34,593 nt of DNA from Haematobacter genomosp. 1. Lineage in GTDB: Bacteria > Pseudomonadota > Alphaproteobacteria > Rhodobacterales > Rhodobacteraceae. The first letter of the stretch is position 1. Each line of letters opens with the position of its first letter. The stretch lies in NCBI RefSeq assembly GCF_002196855.1, contig NZ_NIPW01000048.1, positions 1 through 34,593 of the forward strand, in the 5' to 3' direction. The position numbers and the translations under genes are program-made. This document shows positions 14,769 to 22,085 of the stretch, piece by piece. The notes below the pieces were generated by a model that searched no databases, was not told the origin of the DNA, and saw only the letters and a list, made by a program, of their open reading frames with translations.

Positions 14769-15779
14769 TCAGCGACTGGTCCAAAGCCCGGAAAAAGCTG
14801 CAGACGGGTCCGTCAGACGCTGAACCTGATTTAGAGCCCTGCCGAAGCGCGGAAGCACACGAATATATATCAGTTCGGCAACCAGCTCGACCAATGTCTG
14901 CGTCACGATCACGGCCGGAAGCACAGGGATCGCACCCGGAACGGCGAGGGCCAACGGGAGCACCACCAAAGAGTTTCGGGTTGCGATCGAAAAGGACACA
15001 GCCCGGCCCGCAGCTGGCTGAAGAACAAAAATGCGTGCGGCACCCCATCCGATGAAGGGGGCCAGAACGGCAAAGGCGATGAAGATCGGCAGGGCTGACA
15101 GAGCATGGCGGCTGGCCGCTCCCAGAACCGGAACCGTCGCCGCCACGACCAAGAACAGAACCACCGCCGTCGCCGGAACCGGAAGAACACCAAGCCCGTC
15201 ACTCACACGCCGCCCCGCCGCGTGTCGAGCGGCCCAGAGCTGAACAGCACCCGCACACATCAGCGGCACCGCGATCAGCCAAACGAAAGCATGGATAAAC
15301 GGGCCGACATGCACCAGGTCTGCGGCCTCGCTGCCGAGGAACAGGCCAAGGAAAATCGGCAGCAGTGCCATTTGCACCACCAGCAGAAGCGGCGTCGACG
15401 ACAACAGCAATCGCGCATCGGCCCGCCCGAGGTGGGCGAAAGTAATCACATAGTCGATACAGGGCGTCAGCAGCACCATGAGAATGCCAAGACGCAGCAG
15501 GGCATCGTCTATGGCGAGTTGCAGCAACAGGAATACAAGCACCGGAACGGCGATGAAGTTACCGGCGAGAAGGGCGCACAGAAAACGCATCTCCCGGAAC
15601 CCGCGCCCGATGTCCGGCAAGGGAACCTGCAGAAACGTGACGAACAACATGAAGGCAAGCGCCGGGTTGATCGCGCCTTCCAGTGCGGTTGTGCCTGACA
15701 CAGTGATACCGGTGATTGCGGCAAGGCCGACAGCCGCGAAGTAAATCCATACTTGTTGGCGTTCCAGAATATCGCGCAT
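14769..15779 (-). CDS. ACR3-like arsenic resistance permease
   Basis: The product has 336 residues and about ten hydrophobic segments of the BART superfamily. The LLTPCIDYVITFAHLGRAD segment (middle of the fourth or fifth helix) is typical of proteins annotated arsenic resistance protein, a branch distant from classical ACR3, whose equivalent motif is [10 protein letters not shown]. It probably exports arsenite or antimonite. ATG 15779 follows AAGGA at 7-nt spacing. The gene is 54 bp behind an arsR on the same strand, and an AT-rich palindrome lies between them, so it is arsenite-regulated and may have its own promoter. Confidence 0.82.
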   Translation of the reverse strand: MRDILERQQVWIYFAAVGLAAITGITVSGTTALEGAINPALAFMLFVTFLQVPLPDIGRGFREMRFLCALLAGNFIAVPVLVFLLLQLAIDDALLRLGILMVLLTPCIDYVITFAHLGRADARLLLSSTPLLLVVQMALLPIFLGLFLGSEAADLVHVGPFIHAFVWLIAVPLMCAGAVQLWAARHAAGRRVSDGLGVLPVPATAVVLFLVVAATVPVLGAASRHALSALPIFIAFAVLAPFIGWGAARIFVLQPAAGRAVSFSIATRNSLVVLPLALAVPGAIPVLPAVIVTQTLVELVAELIYIRVLPRFGRALNQVQRLTDPSAAFSGLWTSR

Positions 15780-15816
15780 AGGGTTTCCTTGCCGTGGCCA
15801 GAGGCGGGCAGTGGTC

Positions 15817-15834
15817 ATATAAATTAAGATATAT
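15817..15834. promoter_or_regulatory. AT-rich imperfect palindrome between arsR and the ACR3-like gene
   Basis: ATATAAATTAAGATATAT (15817-15834) is an AT-rich partial palindrome overlapping the arsR stop codon. Such ATA...TAT sites are typical of ArsR-family binding. It may be a second operator or promoter for the permease gene. Confidence 0.35.
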
Positions 15835-16190
15835 CAGTGAGTTGTTCGCGTTGGTTTGCCTTCGCACTTGGCTAACAAGGCGATCGCCTCATCACAGTGT
15901 TTGCAGTGGCCTTGGCAGCAATCATGCATAAGGAAAGCCACAAGAGATGACAGCTGCGAGAATCGGGCGCTGTAGATGATCGACTTGCCATCGCGCCGGC
16001 TCTGGACCAAGCCCGCGTTCTCCAACTCTCTCAGATGAAATGATGTCCGCTGAGGCGAGCCATCCAGGTTTTCAGCGATGGATCCCGACGCCAACCCATC
16101 CGCACCCGCAGTGACCAGCATCCGAATGATCCTAAGCCGGGTTTCCTGGGCAATAGCTGCAAACCCACGAAGAGCTTCGCCCTGATTCAT
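15834..16190 (-). CDS. arsR: ArsR family arsenical repressor
   Basis: The product has 118 residues. It has a winged-helix fold with FAAIAQETRLRIIRMLV, a recognition region (RTSFHLRELENAGLVQSRR), and the wing SIIYSARF. Cysteines near the C terminus (DCCQGHCKHC) could bind As(III), a different placement from the ELCVCDL-type site in helix 3 of E. coli ArsR. ATG 16190 is preceded by AAAGGGAG. A promoter lies at 16211-16239. The downstream ACR3-like permease is its likely target. Confidence 0.9.
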   Translation of the reverse strand: MNQGEALRGFAAIAQETRLRIIRMLVTAGADGLASGSIAENLDGSPQRTSFHLRELENAGLVQSRRDGKSIIYSARFSQLSSLVAFLMHDCCQGHCKHCDEAIALLAKCEGKPTRTTH

Positions 16191-16210
16191 TCAAATACTC
16201 CCTTTAGTGT

Positions 16211-16239
16211 TTTATCGTATGATGGGTAAGATTTTGCAA
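16211..16239 (-). promoter_or_regulatory. Promoter of the arsR/ACR3-like operon
   Basis: On the minus strand TTGCAA (16239-16234) and GATAAA (16216-16211) are separated by exactly 17 bp, 20 bp before the start codon at 16190. The region is AT-rich compared with its surroundings. Confidence 0.55.
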
Positions 16240-16388
16240 GGATAGATGAAAAGTCGTGTGTCATGTGAATGATGCGATGATCACGTTCGTGACCCGAGCA
16301 ACTGCGTAGGCCGACGCAATGTCAACCAAGGCGCGTTTTGGTGCAGGTGCCTCCTGGCCGATCCGGCTGCTATCCGCAGTCACCACCG

Positions 16389-17144
16389 TTACCAAAACAG
16401 CTTGAGCCCGGACCCGGCCAGTAGAAGCGCGAGAATGACCCGAAGCCATTTATCAGACAGAAACCGACTGCCGAGCATCGCACCGGCGAGGCCGCCTATG
16501 GCAACCGCCACCATCCAGATCGGCGCGGAACCCGATATTTGTGGCCAGAACGCATAGGCCCCGATCAACGCCGCAGCCGAGTTGACCAGGTTATAGATGG
16601 CCGTCGTGGCTGCGGTCTGGCGGGCGTCCGCCCAGTTCATCGCGAGGATAATCGGTGCCAGGAAGACGCCGCCGCCGGTGCCGGTTGTTCCGGAGATGAA
16701 GCCAATAACCGCACCGGTGATCAGCGCAGGCACGAATGGCGGATGGTCGGGCGCCCGGGTTGTGGTTGTTCCGCGGGTCAGCGCGCTGCGCGCCATCAGC
16801 AGGCCTGACAGCATCAAAATGGTGCCTACGAGCGGATAATATGCCCCGGCACCCAGATTCACGGACCCGCCAAGCACTGAGAACGGAAAGCCGAGTAATG
16901 CGAAAGGATACAGATTTCGCCAGGAAAGCTGCGCGGCCCTTTGGAACATGAAAGTCCCTATGGCAGCGACCACCAAGTTCAGCGCCAACGCAGTGATCTT
17001 CATCTCCAGTGGCGGCAATCCAAGAATGGCCATCAGCGCGATGTAGCCGGTGGCGCCGGCCTGACCCACCGCAGCGTAGATCAGCGCGACCAGGAAGAAT
17101 GCCAGGATCACTTCAGCTGGTCTTCTGCGAGGTGGCGCAACCAT
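16389..17144 (-). CDS. TauE/SafE family membrane exporter
   Basis: The product has about 251 residues and eight hydrophobic segments, with the repeated glycine-rich helices typical of TauE/SafE proteins (VGQAGATGYIALMAI near the N terminus; ISGTTGTGGGVFLAPII in the middle). The family exports sulfite and other organosulfur anions. It directly follows an arsR, with the coding regions overlapping or adjoining (arsR stop at 17113), so it is arsenic-regulated and may export an arsenic or thioarsenic species; that is inference. The start is uncertain: ATG 17156, ATG 17144 or GTG 17111 just after the arsR stop are all possible. Confidence 0.8.
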   Translation of the reverse strand: MVAPPRRRPAEVILAFFLVALIYAAVGQAGATGYIALMAILGLPPLEMKITALALNLVVAAIGTFMFQRAAQLSWRNLYPFALLGFPFSVLGGSVNLGAGAYYPLVGTILMLSGLLMARSALTRGTTTTRAPDHPPFVPALITGAVIGFISGTTGTGGGVFLAPIILAMNWADARQTAATTAIYNLVNSAAALIGAYAFWPQISGSAPIWMVAVAIGGLAGAMLGSRFLSDKWLRVILALLLAGSGLKLFW

Positions 17145-17454
17145 CGGCCACCGCACCGGGAAGGCATAGGCGCCCGCCGCAGCAATCCTCCATGAGGAAC
17201 CGCAGGAGGCCGTTCAGCGCATCGAACTCGGCGGTATAGAGGATCGATCGGCTTTCGCGGCGAGAGGATACCAGGCCCGCGCGCTCCAGCTCCTTCACAT
17301 GAAAACTGACGTTGGAGGCGGTGACTCCGGCCTGTTCGGCGATCAGGCCAGCGGCCAGACCCTCCGGCCCCGCCACGACCAGCATCCGCAGGATGCGCAG
17401 GCGGGTTTCCTGAGACAGGGCCCCGAAGGACAAGAGCGCTTGACGTTCATCCAT
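17113..17454 (-). CDS. arsR: ArsR family arsenical repressor
   Basis: The product has 113 residues. It shows FGALSQETRLRILRMLV, the recognition helix region SNVSFHVKELERAGLVSSRR, the wing SILYTAEF and a vicinal cysteine pair in FLMEDCCGG, a C-terminal arsenite-binding arrangement seen in many proteobacterial ArsR proteins. It is divergent from the DUF6428-arsC-acr3-arsH operon with only 42 bp between start codons, and it precedes the TauE/SafE gene on its own strand, so it probably represses both directions. Confidence 0.9.
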   Translation of the reverse strand: MDERQALLSFGALSQETRLRILRMLVVAGPEGLAAGLIAEQAGVTASNVSFHVKELERAGLVSSRRESRSILYTAEFDALNGLLRFLMEDCCGGRLCLPGAVADGCATSQKTS

Positions 17455-17455
17455 T

Positions 17456-17481
17456 ATTTGACGATCCTAGAAGTGTCGAAT
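17456..17481. promoter_or_regulatory. Divergent operator-promoter of arsR and the DUF6428-arsC operon
   Basis: Within the 42-bp intergenic region, ATTTGAC (17456-17462) and GTCGAAT (17475-17481) form a 6-of-7 inverted repeat with a 12-nt centre. The space is so small that promoters for both directions must overlap here and leaders must be very short. It is the likely binding site of the adjacent ArsR. Confidence 0.5.
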
Positions 17482-17496
17482 CAATAGGTATCGCAA

Positions 17497-18027
17497 ATGA
17501 CGGTCCAAAGCAACATCGGCGCGCCGACCGGCGCGGCCGACCCGAAAGATATCACCATCGGCGAGCTTCTCGATGCCCTCCGCAACGTCGAGGATCGGCC
17601 CCTGGTCTTCACCTATGACGGCCAGGAGGTGCGAACGGGTTTTCACGTCACCGAGGTGAAGGTCGGCCAGTTCCGCGCTCTGGATTGCGGCGGAAACCCC
17701 GAGGCCTGGACGGAGATCTTCGTGCAGCTTTGGGACGTCAACGAGGATCGGGCCCATATGCCCGCAGGGCTTTTCACCCGGATCATCGGCAAGGTGATCG
17801 ATCATGTCTCTCTCGACCCACAGGCGAAACTGACCTTCGAGGTCAGTAATGCGGTAAGGCCGATGCAGCTGCATCGGGCGGCTTACCCCAGCCTCGCGGA
17901 CGACCGCGTGATCGTTGCGCTGTCACCGCGCCCGGCAAGCTGCAAACCACGCGACCGCAGGCTTGATGACCAGAAGGCCGCTTCGGCCTGCTGCGCACCC
18001 GTGGCGAAACAGAGCTGCTGCGGGTGA
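17497..18027 (+). CDS. DUF6428 family protein with Cys-rich tail
   Basis: The product has 176 residues. It matches DUF6428, a family repeatedly found beside arsR in alphaproteobacterial ars operons, with ITIGELLDALRNVEDRPLVFTYDGQ, the TGFHVTEVKVG block, and EIFVQLWDV. Its function is unknown. The C terminus holds two CC pairs (SACCAPVAKQSCCG), suggesting metalloid binding or delivery. It is the first gene of a five-gene operon. arsC follows after 7 bp. Confidence 0.8.
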   Translation: MTVQSNIGAPTGAADPKDITIGELLDALRNVEDRPLVFTYDGQEVRTGFHVTEVKVGQFRALDCGGNPEAWTEIFVQLWDVNEDRAHMPAGLFTRIIGKVIDHVSLDPQAKLTFEVSNAVRPMQLHRAAYPSLADDRVIVALSPRPASCKPRDRRLDDQKAASACCAPVAKQSCCG

Positions 18028-18034
18028 TGTGGGA

Positions 18035-18466
18035 ATGGACGTCATCATCTACCACAATCCGGAATGTGGCACCTCCCGGAACACACTCGGGCTGATCCGC
18101 AATGCCGGTATCGAGCCGCATGTGATCGAATATCTGAAGACCCCGCCGTCGCGGATCATGCTGGAGAGCCTGGTGGCGCGGATGGCAACCCCGCTGCGCG
18201 CGCTGCTGCGCGAAAAGGGCACGCCCTTCGCGGACTTGGGTCTTGGCGACCCAGCACTGACGGAGGCGCAGATCCTCGACGCGATGCTGGAACATCCGAT
18301 CCTGATCAACCGTCCCATCGTAGTGAGCCCCAAGGGGGTGCGCCTCTGCCGCCCCTCCGAGGCGGTGCTGGATCTCTTACCGCCCCAGCTGGGCGCATTC
18401 TCGAAAGAAGACGGCGAGCCGGTGGTCGATGCGAATGGAAATCGCGTCCTGCCGGAAGCGCCCTGA
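18035..18466 (+). CDS. arsC: Glutaredoxin-type arsenate reductase ArsC
   Basis: The product has 143 residues. The N-terminal thioredoxin fold carries [13 protein letters not shown] with catalytic C11, and the later [10 protein letters not shown] block is typical of glutathione/glutaredoxin-dependent ArsC of the E. coli plasmid R773 type. It reduces arsenate to arsenite for export by the next gene. ATG 18035 fits the family start; the upstream open frame lies inside the DUF6428 gene. This is the second, mechanistically different arsenate reductase in the window. Confidence 0.94.
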   Translation: MDVIIYHNPECGTSRNTLGLIRNAGIEPHVIEYLKTPPSRIMLESLVARMATPLRALLREKGTPFADLGLGDPALTEAQILDAMLEHPILINRPIVVSPKGVRLCRPSEAVLDLLPPQLGAFSKEDGEPVVDANGNRVLPEAP

Positions 18467-18479
18467 ACGGAGTCTACCC

Positions 18480-19556
18480 ATGTCCTCCCCGCAACCGACC
18501 CGGCGGCTGTCCTTTCTGGACCGCTGGCTGACGCTCTGGATCTTCGTAGCCATGACGATCGGCATCGCCCTGGGCACCGTATTGCCCGGGCTGCCGGACG
18601 CGCTCAACGGCCTTTCGATTGGCACGACCAATATCCCGATCGCCATCGGCCTGATCCTGATGATGTATCCGCCGCTGGCCAAGGTCAGGTATGAGGAACT
18701 GCCGCGGGTGTTCCAGGATCGCCGGGTGCTGATCCTGTCCCTGATCCAGAACTGGATCATTGGCCCGGTCCTGATGTTTGTGCTCGCGGTGATCTTCCTG
18801 CATGATCAGCCGGAATACATGACCGGGCTGATCCTGATCGGGCTGGCGCGCTGCATCGCCATGGTGCTGGTCTGGAACCAGCTTGCCCGTGGCGACAGCC
18901 AGTATGTGGCCGCGCTGGTCGCTTTCAACTCGGTATTCCAGATCCTGTTCTTCTCGGCCTACGCCTGGTTCTTCCTGTCCGTCCTGCCGCCGCTGTTCGG
19001 GCTGGAGGGAAGCGTGATCGACGTGAGCTTCTGGACGATCACCGAGGCGGTGCTGATCTATCTTGGGATCCCGTTCCTGGCCGGGTTCCTGACCCGCCGG
19101 ATCCTTGTGGGGCGCATGGGCGAGGCCTGGTATGAAACCGTCTTCCTGCCGCGCATCGGCCCGGTCACCCTGGCGGCGCTTCTCTTCACCATCGTGGCGA
19201 TGTTCAGTCTGAAGGGCGGCGATGTGGTCGCGCTGCCGATGGATGCCCTGCGCATCGCCGTGCCGCTCGCGCTCTACTTCATCATCCAGTTCCTGGTCAG
19301 CTTCGCCATGGGCCGGATGATCCAGGCGGATTACCCGCGCACCACCGCCATCGCCTTCACGGCGGCCGGGAACAATTTCGAGCTGGCGATCGCCGTGGCC
19401 ATCGCCGCCTTCGGCCTTGCCTCTCCCGTGGCCTTTGCGGCCGTGATCGGCCCGCTGGTCGAGGTGCCCGCGCTGATCCTGCTGGTCCATGTCGCCCTCC
19501 GGCTCGGTCGGCGCTGGTTCCCGGACGCGCCTCCGGCTGAGGAGGTCCGCGCATGA
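18480..19556 (+). CDS. acr3: ACR3 arsenite efflux permease
   Basis: The product has 358 residues and ten hydrophobic segments. The diagnostic ACR3 segment [19 protein letters not shown] is present, with the essential cysteine at about residue 125, and a second family block is [21 protein letters not shown]. It exports As(OH)3/arsenite using the proton-motive force. ATG 18480 begins [16 protein letters not shown], which fits the family. It lies 13 bp behind arsC and overlaps arsH by 4 bp (ATGA). Confidence 0.95.
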   Translation: MSSPQPTRRLSFLDRWLTLWIFVAMTIGIALGTVLPGLPDALNGLSIGTTNIPIAIGLILMMYPPLAKVRYEELPRVFQDRRVLILSLIQNWIIGPVLMFVLAVIFLHDQPEYMTGLILIGLARCIAMVLVWNQLARGDSQYVAALVAFNSVFQILFFSAYAWFFLSVLPPLFGLEGSVIDVSFWTITEAVLIYLGIPFLAGFLTRRILVGRMGEAWYETVFLPRIGPVTLAALLFTIVAMFSLKGGDVVALPMDALRIAVPLALYFIIQFLVSFAMGRMIQADYPRTTAIAFTAAGNNFELAIAVAIAAFGLASPVAFAAVIGPLVEVPALILLVHVALRLGRRWFPDAPPAEEVRA

Positions 19557-20260
19557 CCGAACTGCCGAACCTGACCGATGCCGTTCAGCTGCCGTCTCTG
19601 GCGGGACTGACCGGCCCCGCATCCAGCCACCCGCCCCGCATTCTCCTGCTCTATGGCTCCCTGAGGGAACGGTCCTACAGCCGCTTTCTCACCCAGGAAG
19701 CGGAACGGTTGCTGCGACATTTCGGCTGTGAAACGCGGGTGTTCGACCCCAAGGGGCTGCCCTTACCGGATGAAACCGATGCCGATCACCCGAAGGTGCA
19801 GGAGCTGCGCGAGTTGTGCCTCTGGTCCGAGGGCCAGGTCTGGACCAGCCCGGAACGCCACGGCGCGATGACCGGCGTGATGAAAAGCCAGATTGACTGG
19901 ATCCCGCTCTCCATGGGCGCGATCCGTCCGACCCAGGGCCGGACACTGGCGGTCATGCAGGTTTCGGGCGGGAGCCAAAGTTTCAATGCGGTCAATCAGA
20001 TGCGCATCCTCCGGCGCTGGATGCGGATGCTGACCATCCCGAACCAGTCCTCGGTCGCCAAGGCCTATGAAGAGTTCGACGCGGCAGGAAGGATGCGGCA
20101 ATCGCCCTATTACGACCGGGTGGTCGATGTGATGGAAGAGCTGGTAAAGTTCACCCTTCTGACCCGGGACATCTCCGGGCACCTCACCGACCGCTACAGC
20201 GAACGCAAAGAGGCGGCGGCCAAATTGCATGACCGCCTGAATCTCGGGGCCGCAACGTGA
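19553..20260 (+). CDS. arsH: ArsH NADPH-dependent FMN reductase (organoarsenical oxidase)
   Basis: The product has 235 residues. The flavodoxin-like FMN-binding loop [10 protein letters not shown] is at residues 35-44, followed by [20 protein letters not shown] and a [15 protein letters not shown] block characteristic of ArsH. ArsH oxidises trivalent methyl- and aromatic arsenicals to less toxic pentavalent forms. The start overlaps the acr3 stop, and the stop overlaps the start of the MFS gene, so the three are translationally coupled. Confidence 0.95.
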   Translation: MTELPNLTDAVQLPSLAGLTGPASSHPPRILLLYGSLRERSYSRFLTQEAERLLRHFGCETRVFDPKGLPLPDETDADHPKVQELRELCLWSEGQVWTSPERHGAMTGVMKSQIDWIPLSMGAIRPTQGRTLAVMQVSGGSQSFNAVNQMRILRRWMRMLTIPNQSSVAKAYEEFDAAGRMRQSPYYDRVVDVMEELVKFTLLTRDISGHLTDRYSERKEAAAKLHDRLNLGAAT

Positions 20261-21450
20261 GGCAAGCCCCGGTCGTGGCCGCCCTGGGCGTCACGCAGAT
20301 CATCGGATACGGGTCGATCTATTACGCCTATCCGATCCTTGCGCCCGCGATAGCGGCCGAGTTCGGCGCTCAGGAGCCGGTCCTTTTCGGCATCCTGTCT
20401 GCGGGCCTTCTCCTTGGCGGGCTGGCCTCTCCGGTGCTCGGTCGTCAAATTGACCGGTTCGGCGGGGCGCAGGTCATGTGCGCGGGCAGCCTGGCGATGG
20501 CGCTTCTGAGCCTGCTCATCGCCGGATCCCCGAACATCTATGTATTCGGGGGCCTGACACTTCTGATCGAGCTCCTTAGCTTTGCGGTCCTCTATGATGC
20601 CGCGTTTTCGGTGCTGGCCCAGAAGAGGCCCAATGACACGCGGCGCGCGATCACCAATCTGACCCTGATCGCAGGCTTCGCCTCGACGCTCTTTTGGCCC
20701 CTTTCCGGTTGGCTTGTCGGAGAGGTCGGATGGCAGGGGGCCTACCTAGTCTTTGCGGCCCTTCACCTGCTCCTAGCCGCTCCCCTGCACGGCTGGATTT
20801 TCGCGACGCCACATGTGAACGAAAAGACGTCACTTGAAGAGCAGAGGCCGAAACCAGACGAGAGATACGTCCCCCTCGAGGGTCGAACCGCACGGCGCGC
20901 CTTCATCCTTCTTGGGATCGCCTTCGGCCTCACCGGCATGGCGATCTCGGCCCTGGGTGTCCACCTCGTCCTCGCACTTCAGTCGCTCGGTCTCGGCAGC
21001 TCGGCCTACCTGATTGCCATGCTGATGGGGCCGGCACAGGTCGCCATTCGGGTGGTGGACGCCACCCTGTGGCGCAACCAGCATCCTCTCCTTGTCGCCA
21101 TCGTGTCCAGTGCGGCCATCCCCGCGGCGCTCGCCCTCCTGCTCCTGCCGGGGCCGGCAATGATCCTGGCAGTTTGCTTTGCGATCAGTTTTGGCGCGGG
21201 TCAGGGCCTGTCGAGCATCGTGCGCGGCGCAGTGCCGGTGGCGTTGTTCGGGACGGCCGGCATGGGGCAGCGGCTGGGGCGCCTAGCCGCCATACGCAGC
21301 ATGCTCGGAGCGGCGGCACCCTTCCTCTTCTCCTGGATCGCGACAGCACTCTCCATCCAGCTTGCGATCGGGTTCGCGTTGTTGGTCGCAATCACTGGCC
21401 TGGTAGCACTAATGTCGCTGCGGCTTGAGCTGCGAATTCGCGTTAACTGA
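20257..21450 (+). CDS. MFS transporter of the ars operon
   Basis: The product has 397 residues and 12 predicted hydrophobic segments. It has an MFS-type loop after helix 2 (GRQIDRFGG) and starts at GTG 20257, overlapping the arsH stop (GTGA). MFS pumps at the end of ars operons include ArsK, which exports trivalent arsenicals and antimonite, and ArsP-like exporters of other families. I cannot assign it to ArsK with certainty. It is the last gene of the five-gene operon that starts at 17497. Confidence 0.8.
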   Translation: MRQAPVVAALGVTQIIGYGSIYYAYPILAPAIAAEFGAQEPVLFGILSAGLLLGGLASPVLGRQIDRFGGAQVMCAGSLAMALLSLLIAGSPNIYVFGGLTLLIELLSFAVLYDAAFSVLAQKRPNDTRRAITNLTLIAGFASTLFWPLSGWLVGEVGWQGAYLVFAALHLLLAAPLHGWIFATPHVNEKTSLEEQRPKPDERYVPLEGRTARRAFILLGIAFGLTGMAISALGVHLVLALQSLGLGSSAYLIAMLMGPAQVAIRVVDATLWRNQHPLLVAIVSSAAIPAALALLLLPGPAMILAVCFAISFGAGQGLSSIVRGAVPVALFGTAGMGQRLGRLAAIRSMLGAAAPFLFSWIATALSIQLAIGFALLVAITGLVALMSLRLELRIRVN

Positions 21451-22085
21451 TCAAAGGAACGTTAACATCGGTTGGGCCTGCGCTGTGCCGTCTTTTCCAA
21501 TCACGATAGAAACGACATATGTTTCGCCAGAATGCACCGAGGGCGACCGTTTCGGTGGTGACTTCGTGACCGCCATGCTGCGCTGCCCGTACCGCAGATG
21601 CTCCGCAACTCGAAATGCTGCGCCTCGTGCCCAGTGGCCGCTTCGGAGAATGCTGCCGCGCAGCAACAGTGCGGCTCGACTGGCTGGTAAGGGCCGCGCC
21701 TAACGCTGCACAAACGAGCGGCCTCTGTGCTGCGGTCTGCCTGAGTGTCGGCGATGGGCTCTTTACGACGAGAGGGCAGTGAGTTCCTCCTCTTGATCGG
21801 GGTCTTGATTTCGGCGCCTCCCGGCATTGCCGGGACCGGGCTCAGGTCCTGGCGGACGGAAGCCAGCGGCGCCGTCTTCCCCCTTTCGGGCAAAGATCCC
21901 TGACGCAGGACCCGCCAGAGGCGGGGTCCTCCGAGTGATGTGCCGCGGCGACCGCGCCGAGGCTACGAGTCTGTCCGGTTCAACGTGAGAGGTCGAGAGG
22001 GGGCCGGAACGGGCAGGTTCCGGGCGGTTGAGAGAGAGCGCTGTCCAGGACCGTCCCGCACTCTGCTCTCCCGAGGGTCTCCCTG
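21451..22085. other. Gap at the right boundary of the resistance island
   Basis: There is no supportable gene in these 635 bp; the short open frames on both strands lack recognisable sequence. A hairpin lies at 21907-21930, and the last 100 bp must contain the promoter and leader of the methylase-helicase gene (GAGGG at 22071-22075 is its ribosome-binding site). The island-backbone junction must be somewhere in here, but I see no repeat that marks it. Confidence 0.4.
21907..21930. terminator. Hairpin upstream of the methylase-helicase gene
   Basis: AGGACCCGCC (21907-21916) pairs with GGCGGGGTCCT (21920-21930) with a single bulged G and a 3-nt loop. It could terminate transcripts from the ars operon. 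There is no T tract. Confidence 0.45.

Noticed and set aside
16261-16449. 62-codon minus-strand open frame after the TauE/SafE gene
   Set aside because: Its first half overlaps the end of the TauE/SafE gene in another frame. The remaining 40 residues read plausibly but have no start signal of their own, so I could not support a gene.
18474-19622. 382-codon minus-strand open frame
   Set aside because: It is the exact antisense of the ACR3 gene and is rich in Asp, Arg, His and Gln, a typical composition of a shadow of a GC-rich membrane protein.
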